From Halichoerus grypus (lineage: Eukaryota; Chordata; Mammalia; Carnivora; Phocidae), in NCBI RefSeq assembly GCF_964656455.1, contig NC_135726.1, positions 22,765,168 to 22,829,167 of the forward strand: 64,000 bases of DNA, read 5' to 3'. Under the pieces are notes generated by a model. The model was not told where the DNA came from, did not search any database, and was given only the letters and a program-made list of their open reading frames with translations. Below are positions 11,341 through 21,723 of this stretch, piece after piece. Numbering within the stretch: the first letter of the stretch is position 1; each line of letters opens with the position of its first letter. The translations under genes and the position numbers were made by a program.

Positions 11341-12128
11341 CTCTTTATTTTAAATTGTTTCTTTGCCAAAACAGGCAGAGATGTTAAAAATAGAAGGTTG
11401 AATTGTATTTAGAGTTGCAGCAACTAAAGATGACTGCATGACTAGATAAGATTTTTAAGTGTGTATAGCTCTTTTTTTTAAATGGAAACTAATATCCATT
11501 TATCTTGATTATATTGCTCCATTAATCACCAAGATTCTGTATATTTATGAGTACAGTTTTTGAGTATGATGCTCTTTGACCTTCACATGAGCACACGCAC
11601 TGATGATGCCTGGGAAGGTGATTATTTTCAACAACTTTCAGTAGTCACGGTAGATGTCAGGGGTGGGAAAGGGATTCTTTTATTAAACATCCCAGGTACT
11701 TGTGTATCTAGGTGAGCCTTTAAATTTGACCTGATATTTAACTCTGTAAGAACCGTATGAATCTGCTTTGTCCCGTAACAAGAGGTTGGGATTGGAATGT
11801 GTGTGTTGGGCATACAGTAGAAACACTAAATATTTGTTGACTCTATTTGACAATATGACTCTATTTGACTCTATTTGACTCTATTTGACTATATGGACAA
11901 ATATGAATACTCTATTTCTATATAAATTAAGTGTTTTAGTATTCAGGACATGGATGTCTGAATGTCCCTAAAAAATGTTTGGAACCTAAAGTTGATTATT
12001 CCTAGCAAAAACAACTTGAACCATTTATTAAAATTAGCATTTGTTGTTGTTGGATAAAACAATTCCACCTGAAATTTTTCAGGATTTAAAAGAAAAATCA
12101 CAGAAATAAATTACTTTTTGATTTCTTA
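11341..12128. other. Unassigned intronic sequence with a 10-bp minisatellite
   Basis: Apart from the short tandem array near 11857-11890, nothing was recognised. Confidence 0.4.
11857..11890. repeat. Short tandem repeat, 10-bp unit 'gactctattt'
   Basis: Just over three exact copies. Partial copies occur just upstream (11838-11850). Confidence 0.9.
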
Positions 12129-12255
12129 ATCAGTGGTTCTCAAAGTGTGCCTAGACCAATAATATTAGCATCACCTGGAGCTTTTTAGAAATGCAGTTGC
12201 TTGGACCACAACCCCAAATTGCTAAATAGGGTCCGGAAATCTGTGTACTTATTTA
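12129..12255 (+). mobile_element. MER5A-like hAT-Charlie fragment
   Basis: 'cagtggttctcaaagtgtgc', 'attagcatcacctggagctt' and 'ttagaaatgcagttgcttgg' are the 5' half of MER5A, including the terminal inverted repeat. Confidence 0.85.
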
Positions 12256-12371
12256 TGATTCTGATACTCAGTAATGTTTGTACTGCTCAAGTATATATAT
12301 GAAAATGTGTTCATACCTCTTTCCTCTAGCCATCTAGATAGATTGCCCGAGCTTTAGAATAACCTGACATA

Positions 12372-12551
12372 GGGGCGCCTGGGTGGCTCAGATGGTTAAG
12401 CGTCTGCCTTCGGCTCAGGTCATGATCCCAGGGTCCTGGGATCAATCCCGCATCAGGCTTCCTGCTAGGCGGGGAGCCTGCTTCTCCCTCTGCCTCTGCC
12501 TCTGCCTCTCTCTCTCTCTCTGACTCTCATGAATAAAAAAAAAAAAAAAAA
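12372..12551 (+). mobile_element. Can-SINE
   Basis: The head begins 'ggggcgcctgggtggctcag' and the element ends in a (CT)n and A-rich tail. Perfect 16-bp duplications 'agaataacctgacata' lie at 12356-12371 and 12552-12567. Confidence 0.95.
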
Positions 12552-12864
12552 AGAATAACCTGACATAATATTCACCTGAAATTTCAGATGAATGCCCCAT
12601 GGCTCAGAAGGATTGCTTTAATGTGCAAATTATTGTTAAGTTTGTTTTAAATAAGGACATTTTGGGCAGGGAACTTGAATATGCTAGCTTTGTGCTATTA
12701 TTTGATATATAGTATTTCATTTAATATTTACAAAATTTCGAATAGCTCCTTTTCCCATTTATAAAACTTGCCTCAAATTGAAATAAAATGACTTTGATTC
12801 TCTTGTGGTCATACACTGAAACTTCCAAATCTAGGTTTTGTGATGCTCACTGTATAATTTTTTT

Positions 12865-13501
12865 AAAAAAAACTTTTTACTTATTTATTTACTTATTTAT
12901 ATTATTATTTTTTAACATTTAAAAAAATATTTTATTTATTTATTTGACAGAGAAAGACACAGCGAGAAAGGGAACACAAGCAGGTGTAGAGGGAGAGGGA
13001 GAAGCAGGCTTCCCACAGAGCACGGGGCCTGATGCGGGGCTCGATCCCAGGACTCTGGGATCATGACCTGAGCCGAAGGCAGATGCTTAACGACTGAGCC
13101 ACCCAGGTGCCCCTATTTTTTAACATTTTATTTATGTATTTGACACAGAGAGAGCACAAGCATGGGGAGTAGCAGAGGGAGCTGCAGAGGGAGAGGGAGA
13201 AACCGGCTTCCCACTGAGCAGGGCGCCTGACTCGGAGCTCAATCCCAGGACCCTGGGATCATGACCTGAGCTGAGTCGAAAGTAGACTCTTAACTGAGCC
13301 ACCCAGGTGCCCCTATTTATTTATTTTAGAGAGCAAGCAAGCAAGTGGTGGGAAGGAGCAGAGGGAGAGAGAGGATCCTGAAGTAGTCTCCCCACTAAGC
13401 ATGGAGCTCAACTTGGGGCTTGATCCCAGGACCCTGAGATTATGACCTGAGCCAAAATGGAGAGTTGGCCACCTAACCTACTGAGCCTCCCAGGTGCCTC
13501 A
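12865..13501 (-). mobile_element. Three nested/stacked Can-SINEs
   Basis: Three reversed heads end at about 13113, 13314 and 13500. The youngest (12921-13113) has perfect 15-bp duplications 'tattttttaacattt' at 12906-12920 and 13114-13128. A 12-bp match 'tataattttttt' at 12853-12864 and 13502-13513 brackets the whole cluster. This suggests the oldest copy (body 13315-13500) landed first and the others went into its A-rich tail. The two older copies are clearly diverged. Confidence 0.85.
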
Positions 13502-13636
13502 TATAATTTTTTTTTTTTTTTAATTTCAGATCAGCAACCTCTGTTTACATTACATTTAGCCTATGTTTAACATAATTTTAAGTTATGTTAGTTTTTCTTA
13601 AATAAACTTTATTAAGGTATAATTGTATTAAATTTA

Positions 13637-15047
13637 GATAAGTGGTTCTCAAATTTCTTTTGGTCATAGGACACCTTTATACTTTTTAAAAAAACTTATT
13701 GAGGAGTCCACAAAGCTTTGATTTATGTGAAGTGTATTTATTATACTTGCATATTTGCCATTTTAGAAATTCACACGAGAAATTTTAAAGATTTAAATCA
13801 TTTAAAGATAAAAATTATAAGCCTATAATATAAGTAACATTTGAATGAAAATAACTACTTTTCATAGCAAAGAATCATGAGAAGACTGTTGCTGTTTTAC
13901 ATTAAAAAAACTCTCTTTAATTTCTAGGTTAATAGAAGATTGCTAGATTCTCCTATCTATTTCTGCATCCAGTCTGTTGCAGTGTGTTGTTTTCATTAAA
14001 ATACATGAAGGAAAATCCAGCCTCGAATAAATATGTAGTTGGAAAGGCATGGATATTTGGATAATCTTTTCAGATAATTGTGGATGTTTTTCTTTGATAT
14101 CACACCAAAGACTCCACAAGTGGGAGTGCCTGAAAAGTCAGTTTCATTGTGGAATCTGAAACCATATCGATACATTTTTGTTCTCCACATTGTCTGTTGG
14201 TTTCCCTTAGGTTTAGAATGGATCTTGGCCAATTTATAATTTTCTTACATCATGCATTTGGAAAATACTGTTTCACTGAGCTATATAGATTTTTCCAATT
14301 TTATTATAAAATAATAAAAAAATTCATGTCAAAAAGTATCATCAGATCGTTAATCTTACATAAAATCTTTAAGTATCTTGAAGCTTCAATCTCACAGAGG
14401 CAGATACAGATTTTCTTAAATTTTGAGATTTGCTATAAAGCTCAAATTCTTCCATGGGCAACAAATACTGTTGGTTATCTTTGAAGTGATAAGCTAATTT
14501 TATTTATAAATTTAAAAATTATATTTTATAAATTGTAAATTTTTGGTAAAATACGTGGTAAATACTCAAGTCTGAATAGTTTGTCTGTCATCTCTTCATT
14601 TAAAAAATGTGGCTTTGCAGCTTGCAATGGAAGCAATCATATGTGATATTCCTTGAGTCAATAATCATACCTCAGTATGGAGCAGAAGTGCCTTATGGGT
14701 ATTGCCCATTCCATTACACAGAATACTAAAAATGCGTACTCAGATATGAAAATCAATAAAATTAATATTTTGTACTGTTTCATCAAAGACATTCTTAATT
14801 GAAACTGGCTTTTTTTTTTTTTTTTATCTTTATCCTGAGAGTATGTGGTAGTGAAGAGTTACCTTGACTGTTAGTATAGTCTGGTGCCACTGCCGTAACT
14901 GGAGCTAATATGGCAATAGCTTTGTCTTCCATTACATTGTACTCTCCATACACGTGTCAATACAGTGAAAAAAGCAAGTAACTTAGACCGCTTGGAAGGG
15001 GCTCAGAGATCCCCAGAGGTCTGTGGACCCAAACTTTGAGAACTTCT
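13637..15047 (+). mobile_element. Near-complete ~1.4 kb hAT-type DNA transposon (non-coding)
   Basis: The left end 'agtggttctcaaatttcttt' and the right end 'actttgagaacttctg' form hAT/Charlie-like terminal inverted repeats. Internal sequence such as 'taatagaagattgctagatt', 'agataattgtggatgttttt' and 'gtggaatctgaaaccatatc' matches a mammalian repeat I recognise but cannot name. No transposase reading frame is present. The 8-bp target duplication is no longer identifiable. Confidence 0.7.
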
Positions 15048-16474
15048 GCTCTAGCCCTTCCTGTTTCTTCCAGTGCTCAGGTCGAAAGTGCTGACAGAGG
15101 TGTTTCCTGTTGAGGGTAGGAGAGATCGCTTCGCCAGCCTGGCAGCTTCGGTTCTTCCCAGATTCTTTCTGGTACCTTGATGACAAAGACTGGCCACTTT
15201 TAAACATAACTATAGGTGATTAAACCCCCAGGACTACAGCTTTCAATCCAGTCTACCCAGTTCCCCATCATTGCTCCTGAATTGCCAGGTTATACACACA
15301 CATACAAGAGGTAACTAATTTGTGCAGTGCTGACCTATATGAAGTCTATCTCAGGACATTGTCACTTTCAAAGAACTCACTCTCACATCCAAAGATAATT
15401 GAAAAGCAATCTCCTTCTTTAATATAATCACTCCATAATATGCCAAAGTGAAATCTATATTTTATTGTTAAATGAGACCTCTTAGAAATCTGGTTCCCTT
15501 CTGGTATCTCTGAAAATCTTTCTCATAAGTGTTCCCAAATCTCTTCTCAAATACACCAAAATTGAAAGTAAATAAATAAAAAAGCTAATCTTTTTTTCCA
15601 ACCCCTGCCCATGCAAACTCTTTGTCACTTTGATTTCCTCTCCTGTCCACATTTATTGCTTCTGTATTAGTAGCTCTTGAACTTGTCATTGCAAATAAGT
15701 TACCATATATGATTAATAGGAAGAAGGTTAAAGGGACCATTTGATCTATTTTTAATGGCTTAAGACTCCACTTGGCCAAACACACCTTTTCTTATGATCC
15801 AAGAGGATCAAGAAGTTATGAATGCATATACCCATTATAGTTTCTTATCACAAATACATAGAAATACTAGGAAGAAGAAATTAAGTGGGTTAGGACTTTT
15901 TCCTATATTCAAAATTACACAGCATCCATTATGTATCTAATCAGTGCTGTTGTGTTATCAGTGCTATTGAAAGTACAAAGGAAGGGTTTTTTAATTTTTT
16001 ATTTTTAGGGGAGGTGTGAATACGTGGTCATTTGAGTAAATATTTCCCACTAGGAGATTCAGATTTGCAAAGTGTATCTTATAATTCTCTAGTTTGACAC
16101 TGTTTTCTGCAAATCCCCCATCTCACCTCCCTACCTCTACCTCCTAGACTTGCTAGATTTTCCAAGAGCTGGGGCAAGTTCTCTCCTTTCCTCAGCCTGG
16201 GGAGGTTTCTATCATTAGGCTCTTCCTCACAGGGGAGTTTGGGGACCTAGCACTGGGAGGTGTTAATTAGGCATCATAGGTTTCCAAGTTCACTCAATCT
16301 AGGGATCTGTTTCCTACCCCGTACCTCAGAACTGATGACCCCTACCTTGACTATAATATTCATAAGACTCTTATTAAGCAAACAGGTAATATGTGAGATG
16401 CGTGTTGTAAAAAAAAAAAAAAAAATCCCTAAACAGGTTTTCGTTTTGTGAACATTGAAGTCTTTGGTTTCTGG
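15048..16474. other. Unassigned intronic sequence
   Basis: No recognised repeat family beyond a short A-run near 16411-16427. Confidence 0.35.
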
Positions 16475-16489
16475 TACTTTTCTTTTTCT

Positions 16490-16675
16490 TTCTTTTTAAA
16501 GATTTTTATTTATTTTTTTGACAGAGAGAGACACAGCAAGAGAGGGAACACAAGCAGGGGGAGTGGGAGAGGGAGAAGCAGGCTTCCCGCGGAGCAGGGA
16601 GCCCGATCCCAGCACCCTGGGATCATGACCCGAGCTGGCAGCAGACGCTTAACGACTGAGCCACCCAGGCGCCCC
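16490..16675 (-). mobile_element. Can-SINE
   Basis: The reversed head ends at 16675. Target duplications 'tacttttctttttct' (16475-16489) and 'tacttttatttttct' (16676-16690) differ at one base. The element lacks the usual 'tgcggggctcga' stretch, a small internal deletion. Confidence 0.93.
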
Positions 16676-16737
16676 TACTTTTATTTTTCTTCCCCCATGT
16701 TTGATTCTGGCACACAACATTAAAACAATAAAATGAA

Positions 16738-16925
16738 CATGAGCTTCAGAAGCAGATAGACTTGGATTCAAATCTTTTCTCCACTGCTCCCTATATATGA
16801 TACTGAGCCATGACTTAATAATCTAATCTTCAGTTTCTTCATCTGCAAAATGAGGAGTCTAGTATGTACTTCGTAGTATGTTGTGACACTTAAATAAAAT
16901 AGGAAATGAATGTATCTAGTGGAAA
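16738..16925 (+). mobile_element. MIR SINE
   Basis: 'agacttggattcaaatcttt', 'ttcagtttcttcatctgcaa' and 'aatgaggagtctagtatgta' are typical MIR core sequence. Confidence 0.75.
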
Positions 16926-17123
16926 CTCATTGATGTTCTTGAAGAAATGGCTGGATAAGTAAATGAATAGGTTATCCCCTTATTTTATAAATTAAGGAAG
17001 GTATAATTAGAAGAGGCAAGGTCAGTAGACATCTGATATGTAAACTTATCAACATTTCAACAATTCTATAATTGTATTGATTGAAAATAAGGTATTAAAA
17101 AAGATTTTAAAAAGAAAATAAGG

Positions 17124-17614
17124 TATTAGTTTTCTGTTGTTGCTATGACAATTTTTCACAAACATAGTAGCTTAAAATAAATGAGTGTATTATCTTATAT
17201 TTCTGTAGGTCAGAAGTCTAACAGAGATGTCACTGGGCTAAAATAAAGGTCCTTGACTGTGTTCCTTTCTAAAACCTTTAGGAGATCATCTTTTTTCTTG
17301 CCTTTTCAGTCTTCTAGAGGTCACCCACATTTCCTGGTCAGTGGCCCTTTTCCTACATTTTCAAAAGCAGCAGGCTTGAATCTCTGACCCTTCTGCAGTC
17401 ATGTCACCCTGTGACCACAGACAGAAAAGAGTCTTCTCTTTTAAGGATCCATGTAATTAGTTTGGGCTCACCTGAATAAATCAGAATCATCTACCCATCT
17501 CAAGGTCCCAAAATTAATCACATCTGCAAAGTTTTTGACAGGTAAGGTAACATATTGATAGGGTCTGAGAATTAAGATGAGGTTATATCTGGGGAGGCTT
17601 ATTTGCGTTCCACA
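17124..17614 (-). mobile_element. Ancient LTR-like repeat (family unnamed)
   Basis: 'ttagttttctgttgttgcta', 'tctgtaggtcagaagtctaa' and 'cttgccttttcagtcttcta' follow a common mammalian repeat laid out like a reversed MaLR LTR. I recognise the repeat but cannot name it. Confidence 0.5.
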
Positions 17615-17710
17615 ACTAGAATCATAGCGTATCAAGAGTACCATTGCAAGTCACAGCCACCATTTTGCATAAGTAGGGTATTCATAGATAAGTGGCTAGG
17701 ATGCTTGAGA

Positions 17711-18115
17711 AGGCTGTATTAGTTCACCACGGTTGCCAAAATAAAACACAACACACTGGGTTAGGCTTAAACAATGAAAATTTACTTTTTCTTAGTTTTA
17801 GAGGCTAGAAGTTCAAGATCAAGGTTTTAGTGAGTTTGGTTTCTACTGAGGCTTTTCTCTTTGGCCTGTAGATGGCTGCCCTCTCGCTGTGTCCAAACAT
17901 GGTTTTTCTGTGCCCCATATCCCTGATGTCTCTCTGTGTTTCCAAACTTCTACTTATAAGGACACGAGTCAGATTGGATTAAGGTCCAACTTAGCCTCAT
18001 TTTAACATAGTCACCTCTTTAATGGCTCAGTCTCCAAATATAGTCACATTCTGAGGTATTGGGGGTTAGGAGTTCAACATATGAATTTTGAGGGGAAACA
18101 GTCTATCTCATAACA
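17711..18115 (-). mobile_element. MLT1-type LTR (ERVL-MaLR)
   Basis: In order: 'tgtattagttcaccacggtt', 'tagatggctgccctctcgct', 'cttataaggacacgagtcag', 'tattgggggttaggagttca' and 'catatgaattttgagggg'. This is the full reversed MLT1 layout. The solo LTR is about 405 bp. Confidence 0.85.
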
Positions 18116-18157
18116 GAGGACTTGAAAGGATCATTCCTGTTTTTGTTTAAAAATATA

Positions 18158-18340
18158 GGGGCGCCTGGGTGGCTCAGTCAGTTGAGCATCTGCTTTTGGC
18201 TCAGGTCATGATCCCAGGGTCCTGGAATTCAGCCCCATGTTGGGCTCTGCTCAGAGGAAGCCTGCTTCTGTCTGCTTGTGTGCTGTCTCTCTCTCTTTCT
18301 GTCAAATAAATAAAAACTTTTTAAAAGATTATAAAAAAAT
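18158..18340 (+). mobile_element. Can-SINE (older)
   Basis: Head 'ggggcgcctgggtggctcag', diverged body, and tail 'gtcaaataaataaaaacttt'. No clear target duplication was seen. Confidence 0.85.
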
Positions 18341-18355
18341 AAAAATGTAATAAAC

Positions 18356-18461
18356 AGGGGTGCCTGGCTGGCTCAGTTGGTGAAGCATGCGACTCTTGAT
18401 CCTGGAGTTGTGAGTTCGAGCCCCACATTGGGTGTAGAGATTACTTTTTAAAAATCTTTAA
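18356..18461 (+). mobile_element. Short Can-SINE, 'gactcttgatcc' subfamily
   Basis: A short tRNA-like head with 'gagttgtgagttcgagcccc' (B-box-like) and 'gggtgtagagattacttttt'. Perfect 14-bp duplications 'aaaatgtaataaac' lie at 18342-18355 and 18462-18475. It sits directly behind the A-rich tail of the preceding SINE. Confidence 0.92.
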
Positions 18462-18929
18462 AAAATGTAATAAACTATTTTCACAAAACATTTGCCATTA
18501 TCATTATCATTATTATTACTACAGGAGATTTAACAGATTTTCACCAGATCTATAGATCTGTGGTATGAAAACTGAGGGCATTTCAGTTTTTAGGTTTTTT
18601 TTCAAGTTTTGTTGTTGTTGCTGTTTGGTATTTTCTCAATTTCTAGGTTTTGTTAGTGGAAGGGCGACAGAGCAGAGAAACACACACACACATTTATAGC
18701 ATTGCAAGCTATATTACTAGCATTTAATTCTGTTAATTTGATGGTATGTTGGGCTCCATTTTCAAATCTTTGCTATATGGATAATGGTACTTGGGAGAGT
18801 AAGAGTTTTAAAAAGGCAACTTTCACATACATGCTATCCTTATAACAATCTGAGATAATTTTTTTGGGGGGAGGATAATATTGCTGTTCTCCTTGTTAGT
18901 ATCATTTTAACAAGAGGAAACTAAAAAGA

Positions 18930-19138
18930 GATAATTTATTATTTATTTTTTTAACAGCACGTGAGCGAGCAGGGGGGAGGGGCAGGGGGAGAGGGAGAGA
19001 GAGAGAGAGAGTATCTTTCAAGCAGATTTTCCTCTGAGTACGCAGCCGGCCGCAGGGCTTGATCCCCAACCCTGAGATCATGACCTGAGCTAAAATCAAA
19101 AGTCAGATGTTTAATTGATTGAGTCACCCAGGTGCCCC
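18930..19138 (-). mobile_element. Can-SINE (old, diverged)
   Basis: The reversed head 'gagtcacccaggtgcccc' ends at 19138, with 'ctgagatcatgacctgagct' upstream and an A-rich tail near 18930. Confidence 0.85.
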
Positions 19139-19185
19139 TGATACAGAGAAAATTTAAATGACTTGTCCAAGATCCTATCTAGTAT

Positions 19186-19597
19186 AGTAGTCCCCTCCTT
19201 ATCCGTGGAGGATCCATTCCAAGTCCCCCAGTGGATGCCTGAAACCCTGTATCTACTATTTGTTTCTATACATATATACCTATGATAAAGTTAATTTGTA
19301 GATTAGGCACACTAAGAGATTAACAACAGTAATAAATAATAAAATGGAACAGTTAACAACAGTATACTGTAATAAAAGTTTTGTGAATGTGGTCTCTCTC
19401 TCTCAAAATACCTTATTGTACTGTGCTTACCCTTTTTCTTATGATGATGAGAATGATGAAATGCCTACACGAAGTGAAATGAATGACAAAGGCACTGTGA
19501 TGTAGTTTTAGGCTACTACTGACTCTCTGATGATAGGTCAGAAGGAGAATCATGTGCTTCAGGACTGCAGTTGACTAAGGATAACAAACCATGGAAA
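19186..19597 (+). mobile_element. Tigger-like non-autonomous DNA transposon
   Basis: Begins 'tagtagtcccctccttatcc' and continues with 'cccagtggatgcctgaaacc', 'acctatgataaagttaattt', 'aatgtggtctctctctctca' and 'ttttaggctactactgactc'. I recognise this mammalian repeat as TcMar-like, but the exact name is uncertain. The right terminal repeat is decayed ('gttgactaaggataacaaac'). Confidence 0.7.
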
Positions 19598-20540
19598 GGG
19601 TTTGGATTCTCATCTGTCTAAAAGGAAGGGTGTTTGTGAATATGTTCACTTAGTCCTCTCACGCACTCTTTCATGCACCCATACATTGTCCAATAAAACC
19701 ATTTACCTACCCACCTTTCTCCTTTTAATTCTCTTATCAACACATTTATCCATTCACTCATCCAGCTGTCAGCCCATTCATCCACCCATTGAGTCATCAT
19801 GGATGAGACTTGAAACTGTGGCTATTTCTGTTAAATCTGAACTTTGATCATGATCCTCTGCTTTCTTAACAAGACTTTGAATGAGACAGTTTGCAAACCT
19901 CAAGGGGTAATCCTGGGTGACACAGCTAAGTTATTATTAGGCATTTTGATCACAGAAAAAAGATGATTTGCCAATGTCACACCCTATTTTATGACCCAAA
20001 CTAAACTCTAGGTTCATGTAGTTCTTTTTAAACTTCAATTGCAATGTTCTTTCAAGGTCACAGCATTTTGATTATCCCCATCTCTTTATAAATAGAGAAT
20101 TTCAGAGAGAGGAGATGACTGTCATTTGGTTATCCACTGTGTTCTTTCCCACTGTGCTCTTGTCAGTTATTTGGATAACAAGATACATCCTGTTTAGCAA
20201 GTAATTGTGATTAGCACATCAGAAATCCAACTCATATTTTTGACTCCTCTTAGTTCTCTGGATAATCAAATTCTTTTGAAACATAAAGAACATTGACACA
20301 ATGTTTTCTTAAGATTTTCCCCTTTTTCCACAGTACAACTGAGTATTCCACTGTAAATTGACGTTTTGAAAATATCCTGGATGTTTTAAATATCCATTTG
20401 TTTAAAATCCACTTGTTTTATATGGCTAATAATCCTGTTTCTGTTTGTTTTTTACTCTTATTCACCTTGCTTGTGTTGTGTATTATCATATTGTATATTT
20501 ATTTGACAAAAATTTCCCCGTCATATCTCTATGTTTCTAT
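19598..20540. other. Unassigned intronic sequence with CATC/ATCC-rich segments
   Basis: A degenerate 'cattcatccaccca' stretch lies near 19740-19800. Nothing else recognised. Confidence 0.35.
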
Positions 20541-20556
20541 CCATCCATCCATCCAT

Positions 20557-20988
20557 CTTTTTTAAAAACATCTTATTTTATTATTATTATATATTTTTTT
20601 CAGAGAGAGAGCATGAGTGGGGGTGTGGGGAGGGGCAGAAGGAGAGAGAGAATTTTTTTTTTTTTTAAGATTTTATTAATTTATATGACAGAGAAAGAGA
20701 GCACACGTAGGCAGAGCGGCAGGCAGAGAGAGAGGGAGAAGCAGGCTCTCCGCTGAGCAGGGAGCCCGACGTGGGGCTCAATCCCAGGACCCTGGGATCA
20801 TGACCTGAGCCAAAGGCAGATGCTTAACCGACTGAGCCACCCAGGCGCCCTGGGAGAGAGAGAATCTTAAGCAAACTCCAAGCTCAGTGAAGAGCCAGAC
20901 TTGGGGCTCCATCTCACAACCCTGAGATGATGACCTGAACTGAAATCAAGAGTCAGATGCTTAACTGACTGAGCCACTCAGGTGCCCC
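20557..20988 (-). mobile_element. Old Can-SINE interrupted by a younger SINE
   Basis: The outer element's head ends at 20988 ('gagccactcaggtgcccc') and its tail begins near 20557. 'tatccatct' on both sides may be its target duplication. The interior is split by a second, better-preserved SINE. Confidence 0.85.
20654..20850 (-). mobile_element. Younger Can-SINE inside an older one
   Basis: 13-bp duplications 'ggagagagagaat' lie at 20641-20653 and 20853-20865 and are derived from the outer SINE. The reversed head 'gagccacccaggcgccc' ends at 20850. Confidence 0.92.
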
Positions 20989-21525
20989 CTATCCATCTTT
21001 CTAATTAAGATAGATAGAAAAGTTTTTTCAGGAAATTTGTGAAGAGTGATTTGTTAATTGTTGAAAATTAAGTATGTACCAAAGATCTTCATGTAAGAAT
21101 CTCTTACAGTTTGTAGTTGAACTTCTGAGGACTATGTCTTGTTTAGTGTAAGACAAGGAATAGTGCTCTGAGACAGAATAATTTGTTATGTTTTCCCAAA
21201 ATCAATCTTTTAGTGAGAAACTCTGTGGTCCTTCTAGCCCGCCCACTCAGCAACATGTCCATCTGTTCATTCATCCATTGATTCGTAGTATTTAATGTGT
21301 ATTGGAATCTAAATAGAGGATGGCTTAGAATCTTATTCAGTCAGACTATCCTTTATTATTTCCTTTATCTTTGAATTCTCCAATAAAACCATCTAGCTAC
21401 TCATCCTCCGTTCCTTAACTATCTTATCAACCAATTCATCCATCCATCCACTATGCACCTAAATCTAGTTTTAGTAATTGGTCCACTATGACTATTCACC
21501 CATACTCTTGTCCACACTAGCTTTT

Positions 21526-21709
21526 TTTTTTTTTTTTTTAAGATTTTATTTATTTATTTGAGAGAGAGCATGAGAGGGGGGAGGGTCAGAGGGAGAAGCA
21601 GACTCCCTGCTGAGCAGGGAGCCCGATGCGGGACCTGATCCCGGGACTCCAGGATCATGACCTGAGCCGAAGGCAGTCACTTAACCAACTGAGCCACCCA
21701 GGTGCCCGC
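21526..21709 (-). mobile_element. Can-SINE ('gggactccaggatcatga' subfamily)
   Basis: The reversed head ends near 21706. Target duplications 'ccacactagctttt' (21512-21525) and 'ccacgctagctttt' (21710-21723) differ at one base. Confidence 0.93.
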
Positions 21710-21723
21710 CCACGCTAGCTTTT

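Noticed and set aside
11838..11890. CRISPR-like direct repeats
   Set aside because: Units are 10 bp and contiguous with no spacers, and the genome is mammalian. The same applies to the CA array at 36664-36835.
13996..14484. Opposed open frames of 78 and 111 codons
   Set aside because: They fall inside the non-coding hAT-type element and show no domain or codon bias.
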